Below the pieces are notes generated by a model. The model was not told the DNA's origin and did no database searches. It saw only the letters and a program-made list of their open reading frames with translations. Position numbers and translations under genes: made by a program. Source: Pseudoduganella dura (lineage in GTDB: Bacteria > Pseudomonadota > Gammaproteobacteria > Burkholderiales > Burkholderiaceae_D). Taken from it: DNA of 64,000 nucleotides. Within the stretch, counting starts at the first letter, position 1. The number at the start of each line of letters is the position of its first letter. Shown one piece after another: positions 35,634-44,513 of the stretch. The stretch spans positions 62,001-126,000 of the forward strand of contig NZ_WNWM01000002.1 of NCBI RefSeq assembly GCF_009727155.1. Reading direction: 5' to 3'.

Positions 35634-36734
35634 ATGAGCTCGCGCCTGTATGTGGCCATTGTCTTGCTCGCATCGGGCAGCACCGTCATGGCGGGCACTC
35701 CCCGCGGCATCGCTTTCACCCACCACGATTGGGAACTGGCCTGCGATAACACGCGCACCTGCCGCGCCGCCGGCTATCAACCCCTGTCGAACGACGGGGA
35801 CGATGGTGACGACAGAGACGACAGCAACAACGGCCAAGAGGCATTGCCGGTCTCGGTCCAGCTGACCCGGCAAGCCGGACCGAACCAGCCTGTCCGCGGC
35901 GAGCTTCATATCGGCCACTACGGAGAGGAGACGACGGACACATTTCCCGCCAGGCGATCGTTGACGATGCTGATCGATTCCAGGCCAGTGGGAGACGTCG
36001 CGATCGCGCAGGGGCACTGGTTCGAAGGACTGACACCCGGACAAACGGATGCGTTGCTGGCCGCCCTTCCCCATCGCAGCAAGATCGAGTTCACGGATGG
36101 CAAGCGGACGTGGAAACTGTCGAACAGGGGCGCCGCCGCCGTGCTGCTGAAGATGGACGAATTCCAGGGGCGGCTGGACACGCCTGGAGCCCTCGTGAAA
36201 AAGGGCCGCAGGGACGAACGCGATGTGTTACCTGCCGTGCCGGCGCCCGTCGTCATCGCAGCCGGCGTGCCGGTTGACGATAGCGTCCAGTTGTCCACGC
36301 CCGCCATGGCGACTCTCCGGAAAGCCCTGGTCGCGTCCGTTGGCGACGAATGCCCCGCACTTTCCGAACCTGGAGAATCGCCTGATGCCATCCATGTGCG
36401 CAGGCTGTCCGGTACCAGGCTGCTGGCATCCACCACCTGCTGGAGGGGAGCATCCACCACCGCGGAAGCGTACTGGACGATCAACGCGGCTCCACCCTTC
36501 GCGCCCAGGATCGTGACGACCATGGGTGGAGAATATTCGAAAGGGCAAATCGACGCCTCGAGATGGGCCGGCGGGTTCGATTGCATGCATCTCGACGAAT
36601 GGACTTGGGACGGCGAACGCTTCGTGCAGACCAAAAAGGGCACCACCGGCATGTGCCGGCAGATCGACATGGGCGGCGGCTGGTCGTTGCCGGTGATCGT
36701 GACCGACGTGCGGCGCTCCGCGGTCCGGCCTTAG
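35634..36734 (+). CDS. Exported DUF1176-family protein
   Basis: The 366-residue protein starts at 35634 (M-S-S-R-L-Y-V-A-I-V-L-L-A-S) with a signal peptide cut near V-M-A-G. H-H-D-W-E-L-A-C-D-N-T-R-T-C-R-A-A-G-Y and later D-E-W-T-W-D-G-E-R-F are DUF1176 hallmarks. An acidic run near residues 53-65 (D-G-D-D-G-D-D-R-D-D) is unusual. These periplasmic proteins have no settled function. The gene lies 123 bases after the DUF6624-like gene and converges on the epimerase gene. Confidence 0.8.
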   Translation: MSSRLYVAIVLLASGSTVMAGTPRGIAFTHHDWELACDNTRTCRAAGYQPLSNDGDDGDDRDDSNNGQEALPVSVQLTRQAGPNQPVRGELHIGHYGEETTDTFPARRSLTMLIDSRPVGDVAIAQGHWFEGLTPGQTDALLAALPHRSKIEFTDGKRTWKLSNRGAAAVLLKMDEFQGRLDTPGALVKKGRRDERDVLPAVPAPVVIAAGVPVDDSVQLSTPAMATLRKALVASVGDECPALSEPGESPDAIHVRRLSGTRLLASTTCWRGASTTAEAYWTINAAPPFAPRIVTTMGGEYSKGQIDASRWAGGFDCMHLDEWTWDGERFVQTKKGTTGMCRQIDMGGGWSLPVIVTDVRRSAVRP

Positions 36735-36764
36735 CGGCGCAGCCGCTGCCCGCGTGGCTGCGCG

Positions 36765-37703
36765 CTACAGCGCCCGTTCGACCAGCAAATCGACGTTCCC
36801 GTCATGCGCAAAACCCAGCCGTTCCGCGATGCCGGGCACCAGCGCGGGCATGCGTCCGAACACCCGTTCGATGTCCGCATCCGGTTGCCAGCGGATGCCG
36901 GCGACCGCCTGCGCGCCGAAGCGCCGTGCCAGCGCGGCGACCACCTCTTCCACCGTCAAGCGCAATACCGGCAGCGTGACGGTGCGCGCTGCGGGCAGCA
37001 ACGACGTGTCCAGCGCCGCCGCATGCGCCAGGTTGCCGACACAGCCCTGCAGGGACATCCACCAGCATGCCGCGGCCGGCGACACCGGGCACGTGTAGTG
37101 TTCCCCGGCCTGCGCCGCGCGCAGGATGGCGCTCATGAACGCCGAGCCATGTCCGGCCGAGAACCCCGGCCGCGCCACGATGCCGGGCAGCCGCAGCGAG
37201 ATACCGTTCACCAGGCCGCGCCGGCTCAGGTCCGCCAGCACGATCTCCCCCACCTGCTTGTGCGCGCCGTAGCTGATGCCCGGTTTCGGCGGCGTGGCGT
37301 CGTCGACCGTTGCCGGCAATGCGCTGCCGTACACGGCGATGCTGCTGGCATACACGATGCGGGCGGTCCGCTCCTGCGACGCGGCGCGTTCGAACAGGGC
37401 CAGCGGCGCCATCAGGTTGACGCGGTAACCCAGCGCGCAATCGCGCTCGGCTTCGGCACCCGGTACGCTGGCCAGGTGGAACAGCACATCCACCGGCGGA
37501 TCGAACATCGCATCGAGCACCTGCTCCACGCCGAAATCGCCATGCAGCAGGCGCACCCGCGCGTCGTCTGGTGGATCGTCGAACCGGCGGTCCACCAGGG
37601 TCAGGCGGGTAACGGCCGGTTGCCCCGGCAGGCCGCAGGCAACGATATGGCGCGCCAGCGCCGCGCCGACGAAACCGCCGGCGCCTGTGATCACGATATG
37701 CAT
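36765..37703 (-). CDS. NAD-dependent epimerase/dehydratase, DenD-like
   Basis: The 312-residue extended SDR has the Rossmann loop G-A-G-G-F-V-G at 7-13, Y-A-S-S-I-A-V-Y-G and the catalytic Y-G-A-H-K. The overall pattern (D-D-x-T-P-P-K-P-x-x-S-Y-G-A-H-K) is like D-erythronate dehydrogenase DenD. It is the last gene of the aromatic operon, 10 bases after the FAH gene, so its real substrate may be a product of that pathway rather than erythronate. The start at 37703 is chosen because the earlier frame lies over the FAH gene. Confidence 0.82.
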   Translation of the reverse strand: MHIVITGAGGFVGAALARHIVACGLPGQPAVTRLTLVDRRFDDPPDDARVRLLHGDFGVEQVLDAMFDPPVDVLFHLASVPGAEAERDCALGYRVNLMAPLALFERAASQERTARIVYASSIAVYGSALPATVDDATPPKPGISYGAHKQVGEIVLADLSRRGLVNGISLRLPGIVARPGFSAGHGSAFMSAILRAAQAGEHYTCPVSPAAACWWMSLQGCVGNLAHAAALDTSLLPAARTVTLPVLRLTVEEVVAALARRFGAQAVAGIRWQPDADIERVFGRMPALVPGIAERLGFAHDGNVDLLVERAL

Positions 37704-37713
37704 GGCAATCCCC

Positions 37714-38703
37714 TTAGTCCGCCGCCGGTGCGCGCACCACGCGCTGGTCGATGGCGCCGAACGGCGTGTTGCCCTGCCCATCCTGCGCCGCCATCCACAC
37801 GCGGTCGCCGAACTTCATGAAATCCGTGCGCGGCTCGCCATGGTCGATGATCTCGATCACGCGGCGCTCGGCGATGCAGGCGGAGCCGGCGGCCCGGCTT
37901 TCGTTCGATACGGTGCCGGAACCGATCACCGTGCCGGCGGACAGTCGCCGCGTACGTGCGGCATGGGCGATCAGCTCGCCGAAGCTGTAGTTCATCTCGG
38001 CGCCGTTCGGATGGCCGAACCAGGCGCCGTTCCACTGCACGTGCAGGTCCAGCTTCACGCGGCCATCGGCCCACGCGCCGCCCAGTTCGTCTGGCGTGAC
38101 GGCCACCGGCGCAAAACTGGTGGACGGCTTGCACTGGAAGAAGCCGAAGCCCGTCTTCATCTCGCGCGGGCCCAGCTTGCGCAGGCTCCAGTCGTTGATC
38201 TGCACCAGCAAGAGTACCTGCTCCAGCGCGGCAGCGGCGCCCGTCCCCATCGGCACCGGGCCGGTGATCACGCCGAACTCGCCTTCGAAGTCGATGCCCA
38301 GGCTTTCGTCCGGCAGCGGCACATCGTCGCGCGGGCCGAGGAAATCGTCGGAACCGCCCTGGTACATCACGGGGATCGTGTCGAAGTCGGGAATCGGCTC
38401 CGTGTTGAAGGCCCGTTCCATCAGGCGGCCGTGGTTCAGGAACGCGGAGGCGTCGCACCACTGCCAGGTGCGGGGCAGCGGCGCCGCGCATGCGGCCGGG
38501 TCGAAGTCGAAGGCGTCTTGCGCGGTACCGGCATTCAATGCGTCGTACAGCGCCTGCAGCGGCGCCCGTACCTCGTCCCAGCGCTCGACGGCCTCGCGCA
38601 GGCTCGGCGCGATGGCGCCGGCATCGGCCGCGCGCGACAGATCGCGCGACACGACGACCAGCCGGCCATCCGGGTGGCCGGATTTCAGGGTTGCGAATTT
38701 CAT
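37714..38703 (-). CDS. Fumarylacetoacetate hydrolase family protein
   Basis: The 329-residue protein has the FAH metal-binding cluster: E140-x-E142 in D-F-E-G-E-F-G, D171 in I-N-D-W-S, and the Lys in P-R-E-M-K. The family hydrolyses or decarboxylates beta-diketo acids arising from ring cleavage, such as fumarylpyruvate. In this operon it would act after the VOC dioxygenase. It overlaps the cupin gene by four bases. Confidence 0.88.
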   Translation of the reverse strand: MKFATLKSGHPDGRLVVVSRDLSRAADAGAIAPSLREAVERWDEVRAPLQALYDALNAGTAQDAFDFDPAACAAPLPRTWQWCDASAFLNHGRLMERAFNTEPIPDFDTIPVMYQGGSDDFLGPRDDVPLPDESLGIDFEGEFGVITGPVPMGTGAAAALEQVLLLVQINDWSLRKLGPREMKTGFGFFQCKPSTSFAPVAVTPDELGGAWADGRVKLDLHVQWNGAWFGHPNGAEMNYSFGELIAHAARTRRLSAGTVIGSGTVSNESRAAGSACIAERRVIEIIDHGEPRTDFMKFGDRVWMAAQDGQGNTPFGAIDQRVVRAPAAD

Positions 38704-39293
38704 CGGTTCTCCTCGCGTGTCGCCAGCGCGGCGCGCAGTTGCGGATCATATTCTCCGTCGAGCAGCACGAACAGCATCCGGCACACGGCACCGGAGCGGT
38801 TGGCCCACGCGTGGTTGGTGCCGCGCTGGATCACGATGTCGCCCTGGGCCAGCGTCACTTCGCTGTCGTCGAGCACCAGCGTCATCGCGCCTTCGAGCAC
38901 GATGCCGTAGTCGACCGATTCGGTGCGGTGCATCAGCGGGTGCGGCGAGCCGGCCTTGACGGTGGACGCGGCGGCGTCGCCGATCTGCGTGAACGCATCC
39001 TTCATCCGCGCGGCGCCATGCGCCAGGAACTCGTCGGTATCGGGCGGGATGTCGACGATGCGGATGCGCGAGCCGTGGCGCGGCGGCGGCAGCACCAGCG
39101 GGCCCGGCGTGGGATCCGCGCCGTTGCCCACCGGTGCCGGCGTGGCGGCCGTCGACCAGATCTCGTGGAAGACGGTGCCGGGGATTTTCTCGATCGGTAC
39201 CACGGTGGGCAGCGGGCCCGCTTCGATGACGATCGCCTTGCCGGCATCGTCGTGGCCGGTGACGATGCGGCGAACGGGTTTCATGTGGCTCAT
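38700..39293 (-). CDS. Cupin-domain protein
   Basis: The 197-residue protein has one cupin barrel in its C-terminal half. The metal motif is in P-L-M-H-R-T-E-S-V-D-Y-G-I-V-L-E-G, and the second motif in Q-G-D-I-V-I-Q-R-G-T-N-H-A-W. It could be an isomerase, a hydrolase helper or a small dioxygenase; members with this layout are common in aromatic operons and mostly uncharacterised. The start M-S-H-M at 39293 overlaps the monooxygenase stop as TGATG, so translation is coupled. Confidence 0.82.
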   Translation of the reverse strand: MSHMKPVRRIVTGHDDAGKAIVIEAGPLPTVVPIEKIPGTVFHEIWSTAATPAPVGNGADPTPGPLVLPPPRHGSRIRIVDIPPDTDEFLAHGAARMKDAFTQIGDAAASTVKAGSPHPLMHRTESVDYGIVLEGAMTLVLDDSEVTLAQGDIVIQRGTNHAWANRSGAVCRMLFVLLDGEYDPQLRAALATREENR

Positions 39294-40444
39294 CAGATCT
39301 CTCCACTGAGCGCGACCAGCGTGTCGCGCATGATGCGGCCGTGTTCGGCCTTGTCGCCGCCGGCGATCTCGATCTCGCCCAGGCGTCCGGAGTTCTCGAC
39401 CACCATGCGGCAGCGTTCCCAGCGGCGTTCCTCGAACGCGTCCAGTGCCGCCATGACGCCGGTGCCGGCGTGGCGCTCCACCTCTTCGGCCAGCACGATC
39501 GCATCCTCGATGCCGATACAGGCGCCGGACGCCATGTGCGGCGTGGTCGCGTGCACGGTGTCGCCGATCAGCACGATGCGGCCGCGATGCCATGGGCGCG
39601 GCAGCAGCAGGCCTTCCAGCGGCCGGTAGATGATCTGCGAATCCGCGCCCAGCCCGGCACGGATGTCCTGCAGCGCCGGCACGTTGAACGGCGCCAGCAG
39701 TTCCCGCAGCATCGGCACGAAGCGTGCGGGGTCCACATGGACGCGTTCGGCGCGGTCTTCCGTCACGTACAGGTACATCTCGGTATCGGATACCGGCGCC
39801 ACGCCGGCCTTGATCTTCGGCCCCAGCCACATCATCGCGTGGTCGATCCCGGCCGGCCGCGGCAGCACCGCGCGCCACACGCCCTGTCCCGTATATCGCG
39901 GCGCCGGCGCGTCGGGGAACAGCGCCGTGCGCATCGTCGAATACAGGCCGTCCGCGCCGATCACGAGGTCATAGCGGCCGGTGCCGCCATCGGTGAACGT
40001 GACGTCCACGCCGCCGTCGTCCTGCGTGAACGAGGCGAAGGTGCACCCCAGGCGCACATTGGTCCCGGATGCGCGGGTGGCTTCGGCCAGGATCGCGGCC
40101 AGCACGGGACGCATGATGGCGCCGCCGCCCGGCACGTCCGGTCCCGCGATGCGAGGCGTGGGCAGGGTGGCGAGGTGGTGGCCGCCGGAGGTGTGCAGGT
40201 CCACGTCGTCATGGGCGGAACCGCGGCGCACGAACTCGTCGAGCACGCCCAGCGTACGGAAGGCGCGCAGCGTGGCGCCGCCCAGGCTGATGCCGGCGCC
40301 GTAGGAGCGCCAGCCCGCATCGATCTCGACGAGGTCGACGTCGATGCCGCGTTTTTTCAGTTCGATGGCGGCGGCCATGCCGGAAAAGCCGCCGCCGACG
40401 ATCAGCGCGCGCCGTACGGCGGCGCGGTTGCCGGAATTACTCAT
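39293..40444 (-). CDS. FAD-dependent aromatic-ring monooxygenase (salicylate/3-hydroxybenzoate hydroxylase-like)
   Basis: The 383-residue protein has the three class A flavoprotein motifs: G17-G-G-F-S-G22, the D165-G motif in I-G-A-D-G-L-Y-S, and G294-D295 in V-L-I-G-D-T-V-H-A-T-T-P. It should hydroxylate a phenolic or anilinic ring with NAD(P)H and O2, making the substrate for the VOC dioxygenase of the same operon. The actual position and substrate cannot be read. It overlaps the Rieske gene by four bases. Confidence 0.9.
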   Translation of the reverse strand: MSNSGNRAAVRRALIVGGGFSGMAAAIELKKRGIDVDLVEIDAGWRSYGAGISLGGATLRAFRTLGVLDEFVRRGSAHDDVDLHTSGGHHLATLPTPRIAGPDVPGGGAIMRPVLAAILAEATRASGTNVRLGCTFASFTQDDGGVDVTFTDGGTGRYDLVIGADGLYSTMRTALFPDAPAPRYTGQGVWRAVLPRPAGIDHAMMWLGPKIKAGVAPVSDTEMYLYVTEDRAERVHVDPARFVPMLRELLAPFNVPALQDIRAGLGADSQIIYRPLEGLLLPRPWHRGRIVLIGDTVHATTPHMASGACIGIEDAIVLAEEVERHAGTGVMAALDAFEERRWERCRMVVENSGRLGEIEIAGGDKAEHGRIMRDTLVALSGEI

Positions 40445-40800
40445 GTTGGTCTCCCTCCGCCTGGCGGCGGCATATAAATATTGTTATCGGGTGTCAGCGC
40501 CAGCTCCACTCGCTGCAATCCCTGCCCCAGGCAGGGTCCCAGCGTGCAAATGCCGGTCGCGATGTCGAACTGGGCGCCGTGCGCCGCGCACACGATGCGC
40601 GTGCCGTCGGCATTCAGGTAGGCGTCCTTGCGCCAGGCCATCGGCGTGTCGCCGTAATGGGGGCACGCATCCCGCCAGCCGTGGACGGCGTCCCCCTGCC
40701 GAACCACCAGCACCGTGTCGCGCCCCGCGCCGCAGGGATCGAAACCGCGCGACGCGCCGTCCGGGATCTCTTCCAGGCGGCACAGGAACACGGCCGCCAT
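40441..40800 (-). CDS. Rieske [2Fe-2S] ferredoxin-like protein
   Basis: The 119-residue protein has one Rieske cluster site: C46-P-H48 and C71-x-x-H74, the small ferredoxin size. No oxygenase alpha subunit is in this operon, so it may serve the monooxygenase or an oxygenase elsewhere. The start overlaps the stop of the VOC dioxygenase gene (TGATG at 40798-40802), and its end overlaps the monooxygenase start. Confidence 0.88.
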   Translation of the reverse strand: MAAVFLCRLEEIPDGASRGFDPCGAGRDTVLVVRQGDAVHGWRDACPHYGDTPMAWRKDAYLNADGTRIVCAAHGAQFDIATGICTLGPCLGQGLQRVELALTPDNNIYMPPPGGGRPT

Positions 40801-41747
40801 CAGTGGCGTTCCGCGGCCCCCGCGGCGCCGGGCGGCGGGCCACCGGGCGCCCACTTGTCGCGCTTCTCGAACAGGAACATCTGCGATGCGTCGGCGCTCA
40901 TCGTGGCTTCGCGCGCCACCCACTGTTCATCGTGCAGGTCCATGTCGGCGTCGTATTCGACGTGGCAACCCAGCGGGCTGTTGAAGTACCAGAACCAGTT
41001 CGAGCCCATCTTGTGCCGGCCGGGACCCCAGAACGACTGGTAGCCCTTCTCCACGAAGCGCGTGCCGGCCTGCATCACCTCGGTCGGACCGCCCATGTGG
41101 AACGTGAAGTGTTCGATGCCCTTCATGAACGGCGGCGTCTGGATCAGGAACAGCGTGTGGTGGTCGAGCGTGCCGGCCGGGCGCAGGAAGGGGCCGGCGC
41201 CCAGCAGGCGGTCGGTGCACCGGAAGCCCAGCCGCTCGACATAGAATTGTTCGGCGCGCGCCACGTCCGGCACGAAATACACGACGTGCGACAGCGTGCG
41301 CGGCAGGGCCGGCGCGTTTTCGTCGACGGCGACCGCGTTCGGCTTGCGCTGCGGCGGCGCGCCGGGCGCGTTGATTGGTTCTGCCGGCATGTCCAGCGTG
41401 CGGCGCACGGTGACCTGGAAGCCGAGCACGAAGCCCATGTCGTCCAACGCTTCGATGCTGCCGTCGGGCAGCCGCTTCACTTCGCGGTCGCGGCCCAGTT
41501 CCTCGGCAATGGCGCCGAGCGCGCGCTCGTCCGCCACGCCGTAGATGGTCTTGCGCAGCATGCTGGCCGTGCCCATCGGCGGCGGCAGGCCCGCGTCGTC
41601 CTTGTGGGCCAGCACGACGGCCGTGCCGTCGAGCGCTTCGAAGCGGCCGTTGCCGGCCGGTTTCAGGCCGTAGTCCGTCAGGTATTGCGCGCAGGCGGCG
41701 ATGTCGTCCACGCCGAAGACCAGCGCGTCGGGTCCGATGATGTTCAT
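40800..41747 (-). CDS. VOC-superfamily ring-cleavage-type dioxygenase
   Basis: The 315-residue protein has two VOC modules, the size of type I extradiol dioxygenases (catechol 2,3-dioxygenase-like). The C-terminal module carries L-S-H-V-V-Y-F-V-P-D, G-I-E-H-F-T-F-H-M-G-G and H-V-E-Y-D-A-D, which give the expected His, His, Glu metal site. It would open the ring made by the monooxygenase. The start at 41747 has AGGAGA; an upstream in-frame ATG is not supported. The substrate is unknown. Confidence 0.88.
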   Translation of the reverse strand: MNIIGPDALVFGVDDIAACAQYLTDYGLKPAGNGRFEALDGTAVVLAHKDDAGLPPPMGTASMLRKTIYGVADERALGAIAEELGRDREVKRLPDGSIEALDDMGFVLGFQVTVRRTLDMPAEPINAPGAPPQRKPNAVAVDENAPALPRTLSHVVYFVPDVARAEQFYVERLGFRCTDRLLGAGPFLRPAGTLDHHTLFLIQTPPFMKGIEHFTFHMGGPTEVMQAGTRFVEKGYQSFWGPGRHKMGSNWFWYFNSPLGCHVEYDADMDLHDEQWVAREATMSADASQMFLFEKRDKWAPGGPPPGAAGAAERH

Positions 41748-41808
41748 GGTGTCTCCTGGTTTTTTCCGTGACATTTGATGTCACCGTGAGAGTTCTGGTA
41801 TTTCGTCT

Positions 41809-42981
41809 TCAGACAGCGGTCCGCCCGCCCAGCGTCTCCGCCACCCAGTCCGCGATATACGCGCCGGCATTGGCCGAATTGTCGAAGCTGGAGTGCTGCA
41901 CGCCGCCTTCGCGTTCCGTGAAGATCTTCAGCTCGCGCCGCGGGCTGTTGACCAGCTGGTCATACGTGCGCTGCGCCCAGTGCAGCGGGATCTGCGAATC
42001 CTTCTCGCCGTGCGTGACGAGGAACGGCACCCTGATGCGGTCCAGCACGCCATCGAGGTGCACGTTTTCGGCGATGCGCATGAAGTCGTCCTGGTCCTTC
42101 GCGCCCCACACCCAGCGCACGTGTTCCCAGTAATGGGGCACCGGGAAGCTGCCTTCCTTCGCCAGCCGCTTTTTCTGCACGTCGCGCCAGTCGTGGTTCG
42201 CGCCCCATACCACGCCGCAGGCGAAGCGTGGCTCGAACGCCACGGCGCGCGGGCAGTAATAGCCCCCCAGCGACACGCCTTCCAGGCCGATGCGCTTCGG
42301 GTCGAGTTCCGCACGGCGCTCCGACTCCGATTCCAGCCAGTCGACCACCTTGCTCGCCCACCGCTCGCTGTCGAACACCGCCGTCATGCCTTGCAGGCGC
42401 AGTGCCTCGCCGGTGCCCGGCTGGTCGATCACCAGCGACGACACGCCCCTCTGCGCCAGCCAGCGCGGCAGGCCAACGCGGTATTTCATTTCCTTGGTGG
42501 AGTCCAGGCCGTTGACCTGCACGAGGATCGGGGCCGGGCCATCCACGCCCTCGGCGCGCACGTAGAGCCCGGAGATGTGCGAATCGCCATACGGGATTTC
42601 CACGCGCTCGCAGTTTTCGCCGGCCAGGCGGATGCCGCGGGCGAACACGTCGAGGAAGCGCCTGTACAGCTCGGTGCGGCCCGGCGCGCCGTGCGCCTGC
42701 AGGCGTTCGGCCGTCAGGTAATAGGTGGCGGCGCGCCCGTACTTGTCGCCGGCGGAGATGAGCCGGCCGCGGCGCTCGTCTTCCTCGGCCAGGCCGCACA
42801 GCTTGTCCGCCATGTTCGCCCACGTGGCGCGGAAAGCCCGGGTGCCGTCGGCATCGGGCTGGCGGGCCGCTTCCTGCAGCGGCGCGCACATCTCTTCGAT
42901 CTCGCCCATCTTCGCGCCCATTTCGATGGCCAGGTCGACCGACAGGTTCCAGACGTAGTTGGTCGGGAAGTACTTGAACAT
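41809..42981 (-). CDS. Alpha/beta hydrolase of the FrsA/DUF1100 group, like 2,6-dihydroxypseudooxynicotine hydrolase
   Basis: The 390-residue protein has an N-terminal helical cap (1-about 120) and a hydrolase core with the nucleophile S237 in G-V-S-L-G-G-Y-Y. The later acid is probably in H-G-E-K-D-S-Q-I-P and the base His in the Q-H-S-S-F segment. The group includes the C-C bond hydrolase of nicotine breakdown. It is the first gene of the aromatic operon. It would remove a side chain from the ring or from the cleavage product. The shared 23-nt motif lies about 96 bases upstream. Confidence 0.82.
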   Translation of the reverse strand: MFKYFPTNYVWNLSVDLAIEMGAKMGEIEEMCAPLQEAARQPDADGTRAFRATWANMADKLCGLAEEDERRGRLISAGDKYGRAATYYLTAERLQAHGAPGRTELYRRFLDVFARGIRLAGENCERVEIPYGDSHISGLYVRAEGVDGPAPILVQVNGLDSTKEMKYRVGLPRWLAQRGVSSLVIDQPGTGEALRLQGMTAVFDSERWASKVVDWLESESERRAELDPKRIGLEGVSLGGYYCPRAVAFEPRFACGVVWGANHDWRDVQKKRLAKEGSFPVPHYWEHVRWVWGAKDQDDFMRIAENVHLDGVLDRIRVPFLVTHGEKDSQIPLHWAQRTYDQLVNSPRRELKIFTEREGGVQHSSFDNSANAGAYIADWVAETLGGRTAV

Positions 42982-43295
42982 GCTGATTCCTTGTATTGAT
43001 TGAGGTTGCGGCGCGGCTCGCGGATCGAGGCCGCGCCGGCAGAACGCCTGTCAGCAATATAAGGAAACGGCACCCTGCCGAAAAATGGATTATTTCCATG
43101 GCAGCCATCCGCCGGATCGATACCTGGCCCCGAATCCGGGCCAATTGTTGAAATAAGGCGACAGTAAATTGTTAAACGGCTACGCAAGAAAGAAATATAT
43201 TTGATGCCTCATGGCAATCCGCCTATCGTTCATTCCGCAACGGCAGCCGCCACCCACTTCGCGGCAACATCGAACAACAACGGACAACACACAGA
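42982..43295. promoter_or_regulatory. Divergent promoter region of the aromatic operon and porin, with the shared motif at 43077-43099
   Basis: No gene. GCCGAAAAATGGATTATTTC then CAT stands at 43077-43099 in the same orientation relative to the operon as the copies before the cyclase and DUF1302 genes. AT-rich stretches at 43055-43062 and 43145-43205 could hold the two promoters. A Massilia-style REP is not present here. Confidence 0.6.
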
Positions 43296-44504
43296 ATGAA
43301 ACTCAACTTGTTAGCTGCAGCCGCCATCGGCGCGCTTGGTATCTCCCATGCCGGCGCGGCGGATCTCGGCGGCGAAAACCTCAGCATCACGGGCTTCGGC
43401 ACGCTGGCTGCGGCAAGGAGCAATACCGAAGAAGCACGCTACGTGCGCTCGAACCAGCGCGAAGGCACGGCCGGTACCACGACCATCGGTCTCGATTCCA
43501 ACCTGGGCCTGCAGGCCACGTACAAGTTTTCGGACAAGCTGTCGGCCACCACGCAGATCCTGTCGCGCAAGTCGACCGGCGACAGCTTCACCACCGAACT
43601 GATGTGGGCATTCGCGAAGTACCAGGTCAACGACGATATCGCGGTGCGTGTCGGCCGCGTGGTGATGCCGACCTTCCTGATTTCCGATTACCAGAACGTT
43701 GGCTATGCCAACACGATGATTCGTCCGCCGACGGAGCTGTATGGCTCGAACTTCCTCGAAAACCTCGATGGCGCGGATGTGACGTGGCAGCACAGCGTGG
43801 GCGACACGACCTTCACGGTGCAGGGCGCCGCGGGCATCGTCCATGGCAAGGTCTACAGCCGGTCGGCCGGCAAGGCCGAACGCTTCCAGTCGCCGCACGC
43901 GGCGATCGCCTTCACCGCCGAGCACGGCCCCGTCACGTTGCGCGTGGCCCACGTGCGCGGCAAGCTGACGGTCAACGAGCCTGCGCTGGACGGGCTGGCG
44001 GATGCCGTGGCCCATGCCGGCTTCGGCCAGTTCGCAAGCGACTTCAGCATGCGTGAAGAGAAAGTGATTTCGTTCACGTCGGTCGGCCTGATGGCGGACT
44101 GGAACAACATCGTGGTGCAGTCCGAATACGGCATGCGCCGCGGCGTCGACAAGATGTTCCTGGCCGATGCGGACGCGTGGTACGTGATGGCGGGTTACCG
44201 CTTCGGCAAGGTGCTGCCTTACTACGCGCACGGCAGCTTCAAGTCGAAGCCGTCCGTCGGCATTCCGGCGGGTCTCGCCAATATTCCGGCGCTGTACGGC
44301 GCGATGTCGGGCGTGCTCGCGCGCACCGCCCAATCGTCGGACACGATCGGCGTGCGCTGGGACTTCGCCAAGTCGGCAGCCCTGAAGGTGCAGGTCGACC
44401 GCGTGAAGCCGGGCGTGAAGAACGCCCTGCTGCAGGACGTGACCGCTGCCGGTGTCGGCAAGAACGTCACCGTGTTCGCTGCCGGCGTCGACTTCGTCTT
44501 CTAA
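43296..44504 (+). CDS. Outer membrane porin
   Basis: The 402-residue protein has a signal peptide (cut near G-A-A-D, residue 22) and a beta-barrel pattern ending in V-D-F-V-F, the C-terminal Phe signature. L-S-I-T-G-F-G-T-L-A-A-A-R and L-G-L-Q-A-T-Y-K-F are porin-like strands. No specific subfamily was recognised. It is divergent from the aromatic operon and may admit its substrate. Confidence 0.82.
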   Translation: MKLNLLAAAAIGALGISHAGAADLGGENLSITGFGTLAAARSNTEEARYVRSNQREGTAGTTTIGLDSNLGLQATYKFSDKLSATTQILSRKSTGDSFTTELMWAFAKYQVNDDIAVRVGRVVMPTFLISDYQNVGYANTMIRPPTELYGSNFLENLDGADVTWQHSVGDTTFTVQGAAGIVHGKVYSRSAGKAERFQSPHAAIAFTAEHGPVTLRVAHVRGKLTVNEPALDGLADAVAHAGFGQFASDFSMREEKVISFTSVGLMADWNNIVVQSEYGMRRGVDKMFLADADAWYVMAGYRFGKVLPYYAHGSFKSKPSVGIPAGLANIPALYGAMSGVLARTAQSSDTIGVRWDFAKSAALKVQVDRVKPGVKNALLQDVTAAGVGKNVTVFAAGVDFVF

Positions 44505-44513
44505 GGATCAGCC

